Below are positions 35,169-46,308 of a stretch of 64,000 nucleotides of DNA, one piece after another (position 1 is the first letter of the stretch; every line of letters begins with the position of its first letter). Under the pieces are notes generated by a model that was not told the DNA's origin, made no database searches, and was given only the letters and a program-made list of their open reading frames with translations. The position numbers and the translations under genes were made by a program. The DNA is from Geosiphon pyriformis (Eukaryota > Glomeromycota > Glomeromycetes > Archaeosporales > Geosiphonaceae), in the NCBI GenBank assembly GCA_016748015.1, contig JAAOMT010000627.1, positions 265,357-329,356 on the forward strand, read 5' to 3'.

Positions 35169-36560
35169 ATGAACCCCAAAAACTACAACAATCTCAAACA
35201 ATATTTGGAGACATTAACAATCCCAACAGATTGGTCCCCAGACAAAAAACATCAGTTACAACAACAAGCCAAACAATATTTTCTACACAACAACATTATC
35301 TATCATCAAAATTTCAAAAACCAAACCAAACCACTCAGATTAATACAAGAACCGGAAAAAAAGACCATTTTATACAACATGCACTCGGATCCTTTATCAA
35401 TACACTTCGGAAAAGATAGCACCACCCAAAGAACACTAGAATACTATTTTTGGCCTCGAATGAGAAAAGACATTCACAAATATGTTGAATCTTGTGATAG
35501 TTGTCAAAGAAGAGAAGGAACTCGCCCTACAGAACCTTTAAATCCAATCAAAGTTGGACAGCCTTTTGACAGAGTTGGTATCGATTTAGTCAGACCACTA
35601 TCTATCACCACTCAAGGAAACCATTATATTGCAGTAGCTGTAAACTATCTTACTAAATGGCCTGAAGCCAGAGCCATTCAATGAGCAGATGCAAAATCAG
35701 TAGCAAATTTCATCTACGAAGACATCATTTGTAGACATGAATGTTCAATTGAACTTTTATCCAATCAGAGAACACACTTTGTGAACAATCTGATACAAGA
35801 AATTTGTGAACGATTCAATGTCAAAAGACTTCTGTCTTCGCCCTACCATCTACAAACAAACGGACTTGTGGAATGTTTTAACAGAACATTATGTGAGTCA
35901 TTAGCCAAAGTCTCAACTGATTTTGAGCAAGAATGGGATCTCTTTATTCCATCAGTGTTACTAGCATATAGGACATTAAAACAAGATATCATGAAACACA
36001 CACCATTTGATTTAACTTATGGAAGGATGGCAACGTTACCAATCAGTTTCACAGTGGAAACATACCCAGCACAACCGATCGATGAAAACAATTTCCAAGA
36101 AACACTTCAGCGAAGAGCCTATACTCTGCTTAACACATTGGAAGGAAAATGATGAATAGTAGCCATCCATATTGAACACTCCCAAGCTCAACAAAAAGAA
36201 TGGCATGATGACAAATTGTCTTCAGTCACCAATGAATTTAAAATTGGAAACAAAGTTCTCTTACACAGAACTAAAGCTGAAAAACAATGGAGTAGAAAAT
36301 TTGAAAATAAATGGGATGGACCATTCTTTATCCATAAAGTCTTAGGCAATGGATCATACAAGCTAAGACTTGATGACAAAATCCTAGCAAAAGTTGCACA
36401 TGGAGATTGTTTGAAACACTATTATTCCAGAAACAATCCTGAACTATTAATTCCACAAATTGGTACACATTCCCCTTTGGTCAGTCTTGAAGATATTCCC
36501 TGAAACTTAGAACCAATAGTTGTCATTGAACAAACCTTCCAACCTGAACACTTAATTTAA
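35169..36560 (+). pseudogene. Gypsy-B integrase, separate ORF
   Basis: It has its own ATG (MNPKNYNNL) 49 nt after the RNase H stop and in a different frame. The HHCC zinc region is NMHSDPLSIHF followed by CDSCQRR. The catalytic triad is Asp in GIDLVRPL, then a region where LLSDQG has become LLSNQR (Asp to Asn), then Glu in GLVECFNRT. The C-terminal GPY/F-like module is DGPFFIHKVL. TGA stops at 35682, 36150, 36153 and 36501 stand at positions that are Arg in C or A. Confidence 0.88.
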
Positions 36561-36669
36561 TTTTACTAGTTATTCTCTTATAATTTAGAAACAATTTTAC
36601 AAAAACAAAACAAAAATAACATAAAAACCCATACACCAAAAATAATTTTTATTTTTTCAATTGCTTATA

Positions 36670-37389
36670 ATGACTATTCCTCAAAACATTCAACAATTAT
36701 CCCAAAAACTAATATTAGCTTTAAAAACAATACCCGAATTATCCATTACTGTTATTGGAAACCACATAAATTATACCCAAACAGAAGTAGTTACAAATTT
36801 AGCCCATAATTCACAAAAATATCACCTGTATAAAAAGAACACAAGAAGTTATACTGGAATTCACCTGCCAGAACTTTTAAAGCTTGCTTTAAGAGAAAAC
36901 CTAATGCTCACTCCGATTAGTATTCCACTAAATGCTACAATTCAACAAAAACTTCAACTGTGTCTCAATGAAGAAAACACTGAATATCCTCCAATCTATA
37001 AATATTTTCACATTGGAAAAACACTCTACGAACGGAAACTGGAACTTACAACAGCAAACCTCACAAAAAAAGCTATTCAGAAACAACTCCACAACGAATT
37101 CAAGACAACAGCTGAATCAACAAACAGTTGCTACAAACTTAGAGCTGCTCTTAGACTTTATGACCTATTCCACACCTGTGAAAACATACTATAAAACCCA
37201 ATTTTTCAACCTTTGAAGATTCAATACATTGGAAAGCTCACAAAACTGAAATTTTAACAATTTTTAGACCAAATTTCTTCAATAATTTTGGATTATTATC
37301 TGGAAATAACAGACAGTACTTGGACTTCGACGGAGCTCAGTCTTGAGGAGGAGGTTATGTTACCAGACGAAATTAGAGATATCATTTAG
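36670..37389 (+). pseudogene. Gypsy-B ORF3, extends into the LTR
   Basis: Function unknown. The frame from ATG 36670 (MTIPQNIQQL) to TAG 37387-37389 would give about 239 residues. TAA stops at 37192 and near 37255 both replace CAA found in C. It is rich in Lys, Leu, Asn and Gln, likely all-helical, with no signal or membrane segment. The last 32 nt lie inside the LTR, and the polypurine tract is read as LEEEV. Confidence 0.75.
37336..37357 (+). other. Polypurine tract of gypsy-B, inside ORF3
   Basis: TTGAGGAGGAGGTTA precedes the LTR start TGTTACC at 37358. It is coding in the ORF3 frame. Confidence 0.65.
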
Positions 37390-38346
37390 CATGAAACTAT
37401 CTTATAATTCCTATCATTAATTAGCATATATTATCATTTCAAATTATCACTTATTACATTAGCAAAGAATGTCCAAAATTATTATTTAATTAATAACCCA
37501 AAGTGTATACAACACAAATGTAACCTAATTGCAATGATCAATCATGCAATACCCCAAACTATGTAACATTCAAAAGTTTGCCAAAATTTATAGAAATTTG
37601 TCAAAATAATTAATAGTTCACTGAAATATCTAATAAGTTCGCAGAAATAACTTGTAGTTCACCGAAATGTATTTTTAGTTTAGCAAAATTGTAGAAAATA
37701 GCAAAGTTCAAGTTCATAAAATAGTGTTACGACAAGTTGTATAAAAGAAGAGCTTCTCTCTTCGAAAAATAAAAAATATCTTACTTTAGATTTATCTCTT
37801 AAAAACTGTTCCTATACACACAAAAAAAATAAATAAATATCAAATAATTCAAAAAACCAAATTCTTTAATTATTGTACTTGGAAAATTCCCAAAACCCAA
37901 CTAACATTTTGAAATTGATTAGCTACCAATTTCAGTAAACTGTTAGTGACTCCAGACCTGGATAGAAAACGTTTCCCTTGACAAAATTCTATTTCTTTTA
38001 CATTTCTTTTATTTTCTTCTATTTTTCTTATTACAATCATTAGGGTAGCCTACAGACAAAATTCCTGTAAAAGAGTTGACTTTCATAGCAAAGTGACTAC
38101 ACATTTTTAGTAAGCTTCCAGACAAGCAATTCCTGGAAAAGAGTTGATGTTTACTACAACGTAACTACATAAAGCAACTGGCAAGAAATTGGCCATTCCA
38201 CTTATAAGCCCAACAGTTCAAATTATAGAAGATAATTTGAAGATAAATTCAGTTATTGGAGGTTCAACTACATCCAGAAAACGTGAATTTACAACAAACA
38301 GGCATCAACAATATTTAAGAAAAGAGACCAAAAATCTCTGGTAACA
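37358..38346 (+). repeat. Shared middle LTR of compound B-C (989 bp)
   Basis: It is preceded by the B polypurine tract and followed by the C primer-binding site (TGGTGCTTTTCC from 38349). It is closer to the left LTR than to the right LTR. It is the expected product of recombination between an LTR of B and an LTR of C. Confidence 0.93.
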
Positions 38347-38391
38347 TTTGGTGCTTTTCCATGGAAATAACACAGCAACAACAAATTCAAA

Positions 38392-40950
38392 GTGGCGACC
38401 ACACCAGACACAGCAACTCTAGAGTATTACCAGTCAATTTACACCCACTGCAAGCAAAGATTCAACATTCCAGACAGAATTGAAGTTGTAAAGAAATCAG
38501 TATACCAATACATTGAAAACCATATCAACAATTATCTTTTTGGAAACTACAACATTTCAGAAGTTAGAAGCAACCTCTACAATAATTTAGTGCACTATTC
38601 ACAATTAGAAACAGAAGACCTAAACAGTGAAACACTTGCTACCTACTTCCAAGAACTTAATTTTAACATTATTGAGTATTGTGAAGAAAAATACTCCATA
38701 CAGTCTAAATACTTTTTTGACTTTGAATCAGAGACAGAAACAGGCAACAAAGGCAAACAAAGATTGAAGCAATACTCAAAAACCACTCCAAACACTCCAA
38801 TATTACAAAAGACAACTGCCAAACACTTGCAAACACCTGAACAAGGAACCAGTGTCAAATTACCACTTTCTATTACACCATTTCCAATTTCACTTGTTCA
38901 ACCACAAACACCAAATTCACCACTCAACTGCTTCTTCAGACTAGAAGATTTTCAGTCACCTAGAAACCCTATTTAACAGCAGGAACCAATATTAACAAGT
39001 GCCAATATCATTGATTACTTACAGGAAAACGAAAGTAATCATTCAGAAAGCTTGGAAAGTGAAGAAACTAAATTAGAACCAGAAAAAATTACAGAAAACA
39101 AAGAAGAAATGGCAACTGCTTACATTGCAAAAATCCCAGAATTCACTGGTGAAGACAATGATACCAGTCCTCAAGAATGGCTTGACAAAGTTCAAAAAGC
39201 AGAAGATGCAAATAGTTGGATCATAGCAAGAATGCTCAAAGCAATTCCCTACTTTCTCCAAAGAACAGCAGGAGAATAGTTTGAAAATTTAGAAGAACTA
39301 TTTGAAAACTGGCAAGCATTCAAAGATGCTTTTCTACAACAATTCACCAACAACAATACCTCTATTACTCTCAGAAACTGCTTTTGCAATATCAAACAAA
39401 AAACATCTGAATCTGTTATGACCTATCTTGGAAGATTTAACAAACTTCTCAGACAAATCCGACAATTGAAAACCAATGACTACTATTCTGATGCTCAAAT
39501 TCTGGATCAGTTTATAGCAGGGTTAAAAGACAAACTGATTAAGAAAGTCTGTCCACATGCTTCAGTAGACTTAGCAACTGCTATTAGACATGCAAAGAGC
39601 TATGAAATGACAATAGAAAAAGCAAATCACACCAAGCTTGTAAACCTTGCAATTAGAAAAACCAGCTCAGCAGCTAAAGAGAAGATAGACCAACTCACAA
39701 AAAAAGTTGAAAGCTACTTCACAAACCAACAACAACAGCAACAACAACCACAAAGATATCAACCCCCACAACGACACAACCAAAACAATTTTGGACCACC
39801 ATCTAACAACCAATCTCAAAATTGTCATTATTGTGGAATTTCAGGATACTGGAAACAAAATTGTAGGAAATTACAAAAAGACCAACAAAACAGGAGTAAT
39901 CAACATTACTCTTCACCACAACAATCCTATTACCAATCTCCACCACCAACCTATTATTCACCAAGACCACAAAATCAAAACAGTTACTATTCACCAGCTC
40001 CACAATCAATGCAGCAACAATATCAGCAACTTTTACCAATTCAGCTATATCAGACACCACCCACTCAACAATATCAAGTACCAGCAAGAAGATTGGTTCA
40101 ATATAACCAATTCGCACCCCAAAATCAATTGCAGAATAACCACAATAGAATCAATCTAAATAACCAGTTGGTTCTTCGAAATTCGGGTCAGCAAAGACCC
40201 AATCACTATCACACTCAACCCAGTTATCTTACAATACCAGAGGAATCGGATTTTCAATAAACTGCACTTTCTGAAGGTGAAGTTGCAGCACCAAAATCAA
40301 ATCCTTCTAATCACACCATTCCACCAGCTCAAATTGCCCAAAATGCTAATCTGTCAGATATATTTCCATTTGAATTTGAAGTAAATGAATCACCATTTCT
40401 GCTTAGTAATGCAGCAGTTAATGAACAGAAAGCAATTACTGCTATGTACACAGAAGCTACAGTGGAAGGAAAACTCATTCACTTAATCTTAGATAGTGGA
40501 TCAGCTGGAAGTATCATCACTTACCAGCTGATGCAACAACTCAAATGAAACATAAACAGACCAGCTCAAACAGTTATTGTCATAGCTGATGGTATGAAGA
40601 AGACTCCAGTAGGAGAAATTGATGATTTCTCTTTTTCAATTGATGAAATCACCATTCCAGTTAAAGTTCTTGTTATAGATGCACCCCAATACCAAGCTCT
40701 AGTCGGAAATGATTGGCTTCTCAAGGCCAATGCAAACCTGAACTGGGAAACTCAAGAACTTAAAATCTCATACCAAAGACAATATACCATAGTACCTGCA
40801 ACTTGTAGTATCTTTAACAAATAATCAGAGAAAGCTCCAGTATTTGAATTTGAAGAGGAAAAAGAAATGCCACTTACTGAAATCTACATGGCTCTTGGAT
40901 CAACATCCAATTGGGCTGAAGAAACAAAACAAGAGATTTTTGAAGAATCA
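38392..40950 (+). pseudogene. Gypsy-C gag and aspartic protease
   Basis: Gag opens at GTG 38392 and shares the reading frame with protease, Cys-rich module, dUTPase and RT (one polyprotein of about 1850 codons). The Gag core includes IPYFLQRTAGE followed by TAG where B has TGG. The knuckle is CHYCGISGYWKQNC, with Tyr replacing the zinc-binding His. A Gln/Pro/Tyr-rich tail follows. The protease site is LILDSGSAGSIIT near 40485-40525. Stops at 38974 (TAA), 39277 (TAG), 40258 (TAA), 40546 (TGA) and near 40822 interrupt it. Confidence 0.87.
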
Positions 40951-41013
40951 AGAAGATAGAAGAAAGTTAGATATTCTATACCAGAACCACGGAAACAACC
41001 ACCCTATATTCCA

Positions 41014-41634
41014 CTCAAATGCAAAGATTGCAACAAAAAACTTTCATCAATGGAAGCATGTATTTCTCCAGAAGAAGAATATGAAACTCGTATCTGTTAC
41101 TTTTGCAAAGCATGCCATAGAGAACGATTTGGATCTCCAAAAAGAAATGGAAAATGGGACAACACACCTTGCCTTATATGTGGAGAAATGCTACCAGAAG
41201 AATGCAATTGGATTGATATAGCAATGAGAGGAGGAGTATGTGATCAAATCTGTTAATATGCTTTATCAATTTCGGAAAAAGTCAGAAGAAGAACACCATT
41301 TGATGCAGCATACAACAGTGCTCTCAATAAACTTTACCACTATCCTCATAATGCTGAAATGATTTTTGACCTAGCAATAGCATTGATCAATAGAGCCACC
41401 CAAAAAGATGTCCACCAAATGAAAAAAGCTGAATATATTGAGTATATCATAGAATTAGCTGGATTTGATTATGAAGATGAAGTAGAAACCTACCACCAAA
41501 TTGCAAGCCACACATATCCAATCAAAGAAGCTCAAATTCAACAATTAGAGCAAATAAACATTCAATTGTGTGAAGAATGTGTTATGCCTTGTGATGACCA
41601 ATAGTGTTCAGAATGTTATGCTCTTAGCATTCTT
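41014..41634 (+). pseudogene. Cys-rich module (X) of gypsy-C pol
   Basis: It has the same architecture as in B: CKDCNKKL, CYFCKACH, CLICGEML, ECNW, GGVCDQIC, helical middle, then CVMPC and CSEC. TAA at 41254 replaces CAA of B, and TAG near 41602 stands where B has TGA. Cys positions are better conserved between B and C than the rest, which argues for a structural metal site. Confidence 0.7.
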
Positions 41635-41759
41635 TTGCCAGATAAGAATGACGAAAATGAAATCGAATTTGGAGTATCTGAACTAATAGAAAAACTACCA
41701 ACCACTCTTATCTATCTTCTTGAAAAGCAACCACCTCTACAACTTAAATATTTTGACAA

Positions 41760-42172
41760 CCATGGCCAAGAAATCAGACCAGAAAAAGCACACAAAATTG
41801 ATGCTGAATATGACCTAAGATATCCAGGAAAAGATACTTTGATTCTCCAACCAAAGTCTTTGACAAAAATCAATCTCAAAATTGCTTTTGAAATTCCACC
41901 AGGAGCAATAGTTCAAATTGCCTCCAGATTATCATTGGCAAGCAAAGGAATCAATATTAGAGGAGGAGTTATAGATGCAGGATACACTGGAGACATTACT
42001 ATTATGTTACAGAATAAGACAGACAAACCATTCAGAATTGAACATGCTGAAAAAATTGCTCAAGCAATTTACTTACTCTTAATCAACATTTCAGGTTTAC
42101 AATTAGTAAACAACAGAGAACAATTGAAAAAAAGTGAAAGAGAAACTCAAGGTTTTAGTTCAACTGGACGAT
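41760..42172 (+). pseudogene. dUTPase domain of gypsy-C pol
   Basis: The domain is open, and four motifs are recognisable: AEYDLRYP, SKGINIRGGVIDAGYTGDI, AEKIAQAIYLLL and ETQGFSSTGR. Motif 2 reads SRLSLASKG, where the second Ser (TCA) has become Leu (TTA). Motif 5 has lost a Gly. These changes affect phosphate binding, so activity is doubtful although no stop interrupts the domain. Confidence 0.85.
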
Positions 42173-44015
42173 TTACAGTCCCAATAAACATAGTTCTTAA
42201 TACACAAAATGAATCTCACCAGATTCTTCAACTTCCTCAGCCAATTACCATTTCACCTTTTGGAGAACATCATGAAATTTACACTTGCTCAAAACCCACC
42301 ACTACACAACAAATCTTTGAATCCAATGAACAAATCTGTTTAAAGCATGAAATATCAATTCCAAATGTTTATATTCCCAAAGGAATAAAAAAATTTCGAG
42401 TTACATTCTACAACTCCAATAATTACCCTATTGTTTTACTAAACAAATTAGAAATTGGAATCATACACAGCAATATCTTTCAAAATAAAAACCCTCAAAT
42501 TGTCTCTAATTTCATCAAAATTGTAAAGCACACTCTACTTCCAAATCCAAATATCATTCTCACTACTGAAAACTACCACTTGTTAAAAGAAAAACTCTCT
42601 TAAATCAATATGGGTTCCTTAGAACCTCAACAACAAAGACAATTGAAACAATTGATAGCTGAATTTGCAGATATATTTGCAAAAAACAACAATGACTTGG
42701 AAAAAACAAACATTGTTCAACATCAGATCCATACAGGAGATGCTCTATCAAAATGTCAACAAGCTTATTGAGTGCCACCTGCCAGCCACCAATTTATCAG
42801 AGAAGAGGTCCAAAGAATGCTCAATAATGGATTGATTCAACCATCAAGAAGTCCTTGGGCCTCACCAGTAGTTTTAGTTAAAAAGAAAAACGGAAAAATC
42901 AGATTCTGTGTTAATTATAGACAACTGAATAGTGTTACAATTGAAGATGCCTACCCTTTTCCAAGAATTGATGACATGCTAGATGCTTTAGGAAAAGCCA
43001 AGTTCTTTTCAACTTTAGACCTGGAAAGTGAATACTGGTAAGTCGAAATGGACCCAAAAGATAGACCCAAAACAGCATTTACTACTCAAAGAGGAAATTA
43101 TGAGTTTAATGTTATGCCTTTTGGACTCTGCAATGCACCAGCAACATTTCAGTAACTCATGGATGTTGTCTATAAAAGGCTCTTGTGGCAATCAGTAGTT
43201 GTTTATCTTGATGATACTGATGTATACTCACCAAGCTTTGAAGCCCATCTTATTCACCTGTGAAAAGTTTTTCAACGATTATGGAAAGCAGGACTAAAGT
43301 TAAATATTGAGAAATGTCACTTTGGAAAAACAAACTTGATCTTTCTTGGACACATAGTTAGTAAAGATGGAATCAAACCAAATCCAGAAACAATCAGTGC
43401 TGTCAAAAACTTTCAAACCCCCAGAAATACTACAGAACTAAGAGAATTTGTGGAATTAGCCTCTTACTATCGAAAATTCATAAAAGGATTCTCAGAAATT
43501 GCCAAACCACTCAATTATCTTACCAACAAAAACGTACCATACAAATAGACTGAAGAACAACAAAAAGCTTTCAAAACTTTCAAAACAAAATTGACAACAG
43601 CCTTAGTTCTTGCTTACCCAGACTTCAACAAACGATTCCAATTAGCCACTAATGCCTCACACATAGCATTTGGTGCCATCTTATCACAATTGGATGAAAA
43701 TGGCCAAGAACAAGTTATTGCTTATGCCAACAGAACACTCAAGTCAACAGAACTCAAATATGGCTCAACTAAATTAGAAGCTGCTGCAGTTGTTTGGGCT
43801 CTTAAACATTTTCAACAATATCTAAAGAATGGAAAAAAATTTGACATAATAATGGACAACATTGGCCTCAAATGGCTCAATAAAAAAAAACTGAACAAAG
43901 TGCCAAACAGTCTCAATGAAATGACTTTCTAGCAGACTACAGATATATTGTACACCACAAACCAGAAAAACTACATATCAATGTTAATAGTTTCTCAAGA
44001 ATGAGACAAAATTAA
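42173..44015 (+). pseudogene. Gypsy-C pol: linker, reverse transcriptase, RNase H
   Basis: It parallels [56 protein letters not shown], active site YLDDTDV, FLGHIVSKDGI, FGAILSQLDENG, IIMDNIGLKWL. Stops are TAA 42601, TGA near 42769, TAA 43039 (CAA in B), TAA after ATFQ, TGA after LIHL, and TAG 43546 (TGG in B). A 1-nt deletion in the RNase H C-terminus, with TGA at 43917 for Trp, shifts the frame. The frame then ends SRMRQN-TAA at 44013-44015. Confidence 0.88.
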
Positions 44016-44072
44016 TACCAACAACAATTCCACCACAACTTACCAACTTACCAACAAAATAACCAAACAAAA

Positions 44073-45458
44073 ATAGATCCCAGAAACTACAGCAATCTTA
44101 AAAATTATTTGGAGACTCTTACCATGCCAGAAAACTGGTCTCCAAGGAAAAAACACCGCTTACAACACCAATTAAAACAATATTTCATACACCAGAACAA
44201 AATCTATTATAAAAATCACAGAAAACCAAACCAGCCACTCAGATTAGTACAAGAGAATGAAAAAGAAACAATTTTATATAACATGCACACAGATCCGTCT
44301 TCAGCACACTTGGGAAAAGAGTGAACAATTCAAAGAACCCTTGAATATTATTTTTGGCCTCACATGCAAAAAGACATTTGACAATATGTAGAATTTTGTG
44401 ATAATTGTCAAAGAAGAGGAGGAACTCGTCCCACAAAACCTTTAAATCCAATCAAAGTTGGACAACCTTTTGACAGAGTTGGAATTAATTTAGTCAGACC
44501 ATTACCTATCACAACCCAAGAAAATTGTTATATTGTAGTTACAGTGAATTATTTTACCAAATGGTCTGAAGTTAGAGCCATTCAAAGAGCAGATGCAAAA
44601 TCAGTAGCAAATTTCATCTATGAAGACATTATCTGTAGACATGGATGCCTAATTGAACTCTTATCTGATCAAGGAACACATTTTGTGAACAACTTGATAC
44701 AAGAAATTTGTGAATGGTTCAATGTTAAAAGATTTTTATCATCACCTTATCACTCTCAAACAAATAGACTTGTAGAATGTTTTAACAGAATATTGTGTGA
44801 ATCTTTAGCCAAAGTCTCAACAGAATTTGAGCAGGAATGGGATATCTTTATTCCATTAGTGTTACTAGCATACAGAACACTAAAACAAGATACTATGAAA
44901 CACACACCATTTGATCTTACTTATAGAAGAACAGCAATATTACCAATTAATTTTACAGTGGAAACATACCCAATGCAACCAATCAATGAAGAAAACTTTT
45001 AAGAGACACTTCAAAAAAGAGCCTACACTCTTTTTAGTACACTGGAAGAAAAAAGAAGAATAGCAGCAACTCATATTGAATATTCTCAAGCTCAACAAAA
45101 AGAAAGACATGACAACAAATTACCACCTATTACCAACGAATTTAAAGTTGGAAATAAAGTTTTCTTACACAGAATTAAGGCTGAAAAACAATGGAGTGGG
45201 AAATTTGAAAACAAATGGGATGGACCATTTTATATTCACGAAATTCTAGGCAATGGATCATATAAGTTAAGACTTAATGACAAAATATTAGCAAAAGTTG
45301 TACATAGAGACAGATTGAAACACTATCATTCCAGAAACAATCCTGAACCATTAATTCCACAAATTGGTACACATTTCCCTTTAATTAATTCTGAAGATAT
45401 TCTCTGAAATTTAGAACCAATAATTATAATAAAACAACAACCAAACTTGAATCCTTAA
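44073..45458 (+). pseudogene. Gypsy-C integrase
   Basis: The first codon equivalent to B ATG 35169 is ATA at 44073. The zinc region is NMHTDPSSAHL followed by CDNCQRR. Of the catalytic triad, the first Asp is Asn (GINLVRPL), the second is kept (LLSDQGTHF), and Glu is kept (RLVECFNR). The GPY/F-like module is DGPFYIHEIL. Stops include TGA near 44322 and 44380, TAA at 45000-45002, and TGA near 45405, the last shared with B. Confidence 0.87.
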
Positions 45459-45600
45459 ATTTTACAATAATTCTCTAATAAAAACACAAAGACAAAAATA
45501 GTAAATAATTACAAAACACCCAGACCCAAAAACAAATAAAAACCCCATATCCAAAAATAATTTTCTTTATTCTTTCTTTTCATAATTAGTCAATTTTATC

Positions 45601-46308
45601 ATGATTATTCTCCGAAATATTCAACAAATATCCCAAAAATTAATGTTAGCCTTAAAAACACTCCCTGACTTATCTATAACGATTAATAAAAGTCAAATTA
45701 ATTACATTCAGAAAGAAACCACAGCCCCAGTAGCAAATCATTTACAGAACTATCACCCCTATAAAAGAAAAACAAAAAGTCACTCGGAGAATAGATTACC
45801 AAGCCTTTTGAAGCAGGCACTAGAAGAAAATCTTTTAATTGCCCCTATTGACATTCCACCAAATACTACAATGCAACAAAAACTTCTACTACTTCTCAAT
45901 GAACAGAACAATGAACACACCCCGATCTATAAATACTTTTACATTGGAAAGACACTTTATGAACGAAAACTGGAACTTGAAACAACAAATCTCACTCCTA
46001 AAGCTATACAAAAACAAATTCACAATGAATTCAAAACAGCAGCTGAACCAACAAACACTCGCTACAAACTTAGAGCAGCTTTTAGACTCTATGATTTGTT
46101 TAATACTTGTGAAAATGTTCTACAAAATTCAATACTGCAACCAATGAAAATCCAATACATTGGCAAACTCACAGAACTGAAATTTCAACAATTTTCAGAC
46201 CAGATTACTTCAATTATTTTGAATCACTATCTCAATATTACAGATAGTGCTTGGACTTTGACGGAGCTCAGTCTTGAAGAGGAGATTATGTTACCAGTAG
46301 AATTTTAG
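45601..46308 (+). CDS. Gypsy-C ORF3, intact 235-residue protein of unknown function
   Basis: It is the only uninterrupted ORF3 in the window, and it is flanked by broken pol genes. It starts ATG (MIILRNIQQI) about 140 nt after integrase and ends with TAG at 46306-46308, 20 nt inside the LTR. The central block FYIGKTLYERKLEL and the C-terminal block RYKLRAAFRLYDLFNTC are conserved with B. It is basic and helical, with no zinc or membrane motif. By position it could be an Env-like, accessory or RNA-binding protein. No motif supports any of these. Confidence 0.8.
   Translation: MIILRNIQQISQKLMLALKTLPDLSITINKSQINYIQKETTAPVANHLQNYHPYKRKTKSHSENRLPSLLKQALEENLLIAPIDIPPNTTMQQKLLLLLNEQNNEHTPIYKYFYIGKTLYERKLELETTNLTPKAIQKQIHNEFKTAAEPTNTRYKLRAAFRLYDLFNTCENVLQNSILQPMKIQYIGKLTELKFQQFSDQITSIILNHYLNITDSAWTLTELSLEEEIMLPVEF

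Noticed and set aside
29502-46308. Nuclear recoding of TGA as Trp or Arg
   Set aside because: TAA and TAG are equally common at Gln and Trp positions, catalytic residues are also lost by G to A, and frameshifts are present. Decay explains all of it. Kept only as a low-weight alternative.
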